Notes under the pieces: generated by a model
What the model was told of the DNA's origin: nothing
Databases searched by the model: none
The model's input: only the letters and a program-made list of their open reading frames with translations
Shown: positions 63,403 to 64,000 of the stretch, piece by piece
How the letters are laid out: every line of letters begins with the position of its first letter
Numbering within the stretch: position 1 is the first letter of the stretch
Made by a program: the position numbers and the translations under genes
NCBI GenBank assembly: GCA_020636845.1
Contig: JACJXD010000003.1
Span: 310,001-374,000, forward strand
Length of the DNA: 64,000 nt
Origin: Bacteroidales bacterium
GTDB taxonomy: Bacteria; Bacteroidota; Bacteroidia; Bacteroidales; Tenuifilaceae
Direction of reading: 5' to 3'

Positions 63403-63558
63403 ATGAAAAGAACGTTCCAACCCTCCAATAGGAAGAGGAAAAATAAACATGGGTTCCGCGAGCGTATGTCAACCCAAAACGGTCGTAGAGTTTTGGCTTC
63501 CCGCCGCGCAAAAGGAAGAAAAAAACTTACAATTTCGGATGAATTTAAACGCAAGTAA
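63403..63558 (+). CDS. rpmH: 50S ribosomal protein L34
   Basis: 51 residues, too small for a long-ORF screen: MKRTFQPSNRKRKNKHGFR then ERMSTQNGRRVLASRRAKGRK and LTISDEFKRK. This is the invariant L34 pattern (KRTFQPSN.KR....GFR.RM.T..GR.VL..RR.KGR..L). A terminator follows after 36 nt, and the mqnE-like gene comes next. The reverse-strand frame across it is a shadow. Confidence 0.97.
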   Translation: MKRTFQPSNRKRKNKHGFRERMSTQNGRRVLASRRAKGRKKLTISDEFKRK

Positions 63559-63594
63559 GTTATAGTTAAGATATTTGTTTTTTATAACGAGTTT

Positions 63595-63619
63595 AAAGGC
63601 AGGTTTACCCTGCCTTTTT
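63595..63619 (+). terminator. Terminator of rpmH
   Basis: AAAGGCAGG, loop TTTAC, CCTGCCTTT, then T. It is 36 nt after the rpmH stop. Confidence 0.85.
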
Positions 63620-63655
63620 CTTTTTCAATTACTATATTTACCCCAAAATTTTACA

Positions 63656-64000
63656 ATGGAATTTACAACCCCGCTTTTTTCGGAATTTAAAATTCCCGAT
63701 ACGCTCAGCAAGCCTTTACACAACATAGCCACAAAAATAGTTGATGGCCAACGAATAGATGTTTCCGAAGCTGTGACCTTATACGAAAATGCCGACCTTG
63801 CTTTACTTTCGCAACTGGCAAACCTGATTAACTATCGTATAAACGGTTCCAATGTTTACTTCAATAAAAATTTTCATATAGAGCCCACGAATCTTTGCGT
63901 TTTCAACTGCAAATTCTGTTCGTATCACCGAGGAGCAAGCGACCCGCTAAGTTGGGTTTTATCGCTTAGCGATATAGAAGAGCAGGCAAAAAAATATATT
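63656..64000 (+). CDS. mqnE: Aminofutalosine synthase-like radical SAM protein (5' part)
   Basis: Starts with ATG at 63656 and runs off the right edge (115 codons seen; the family is about 370-390). NFHIEPTNLCVFNCKFCSYHRG contains the radical-SAM CxxxCxxC cluster in the context typical of MqnE/MqnC/CofH. The preceding LLSQLANLINYRINGSNVYFN fits MqnE best, which makes aminofutalosine for menaquinone. The rest of the protein is outside the window, so MqnC cannot be fully excluded. Confidence 0.8.
   Translation, partial: MEFTTPLFSEFKIPDTLSKPLHNIATKIVDGQRIDVSEAVTLYENADLALLSQLANLINYRINGSNVYFNKNFHIEPTNLCVFNCKFCSYHRGASDPLSWVLSLSDIEEQAKKYI

Noticed and set aside
63360..63554. Reverse-strand frame across rpmH
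   Set aside because: It is the complement of the L34 gene, which is certain; no start region or family supports it.
1..64000. CRISPR array, prophage, integron or secondary-metabolite cluster
   Set aside because: I read for regularly spaced repeats, integrase or transposase motifs and modular synthases and found none; the only repeated structure is at 29.0-29.5 kb.

Overview
The window is a chromosomal segment of a low-GC member of the Bacteroidota, most likely a Bacteroidales-type organism. Three things support this. It has type IX secretion/gliding genes (gldJ, porP/sprF, porU, porV). It carries families typical of the phylum (DUF4294, DUF3109, EFR1-type ferredoxin, paired TPR/PD40 proteins). 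Its promoters are of the TAnnTTTG type, sometimes with a TTTG box 19 nt upstream. The start of a radical-SAM gene resembling mqnE at the right edge suggests menaquinone synthesis by the futalosine route. I cannot name the species.

Layout. 1-4.2 kb: ppk1 (cut by the left edge), a SixA-like phosphatase and a PIN-PhoH ATPase, all on the minus strand. 4.2-8.4 kb: folC, tRNA-Val(TAC), an Nramp metal transporter and murF. 8.4-16.2 kb: the T9SS block, with gldJ and porP on the minus strand and porU and porV on the plus strand, followed by ispF, a CoA-binding protein and a thioredoxin. 17.4-22 kb: a small lipoprotein, urocanate hydratase, and a LemA/TPM/TPM set. 22-29 kb: a minus-strand run (zinc-ribbon coiled coil, Nif3-like, MerR, two tandem M23 peptidases) divergent from alaS. 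29.0-29.5 kb: a repeat-rich, MITE-like intergenic element. 29.6-35.1 kb: a divergent truA paralogue, then carA-carB behind a leader with a strong terminator hairpin. 35-39.4 kb: minus-strand genes for an EFR1 flavodoxin-ferredoxin, a multi-span GT-C-like protein, a TrpF-like protein, a small pyrophosphatase-like protein and a ChaN-like protein. 39.5-48 kb: an acyl-CoA ligase, a sodium:solute symporter, recR, a TPR protein, a PLP aminotransferase and a two-part glycosyltransferase fusion. 48.2-55.4 kb: a 2-oxoacid dehydrogenase E2, two tandem TPR/PD40 envelope proteins, OsmC, DUF1858 and canonical truA. 55.4-64 kb: DUF4294, gpmI, DUF3109, an M20 dipeptidase, a lipoprotein, tRNA-Phe, a membrane glycosyltransferase, an ECF-like sigma factor, rsmG, rpmH and the start of mqnE.

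Most of the window is housekeeping: nucleotide, folate, isoprenoid and peptidoglycan synthesis, tRNA charging and modification, ribosome maturation and DNA repair. Envelope functions are spread through it. I see no CRISPR array, prophage, integrase, transposase gene or defence island. The most unusual items are the inverted-repeat-bounded element at 29.0-29.5 kb, the hairpin leader of carAB, the glycosyltransferase/degenerate sugar-phosphate-transferase fusion, the tail-anchored TPR/PD40 protein, the extra porP inside the gldJ-porU-porV cluster, and a truncated pyrophosphatase-like protein lacking one metal ligand. Where the longest frame began with TTG or GTG and an ATG gave a clean N-terminus or signal peptide, I moved the start and said so.
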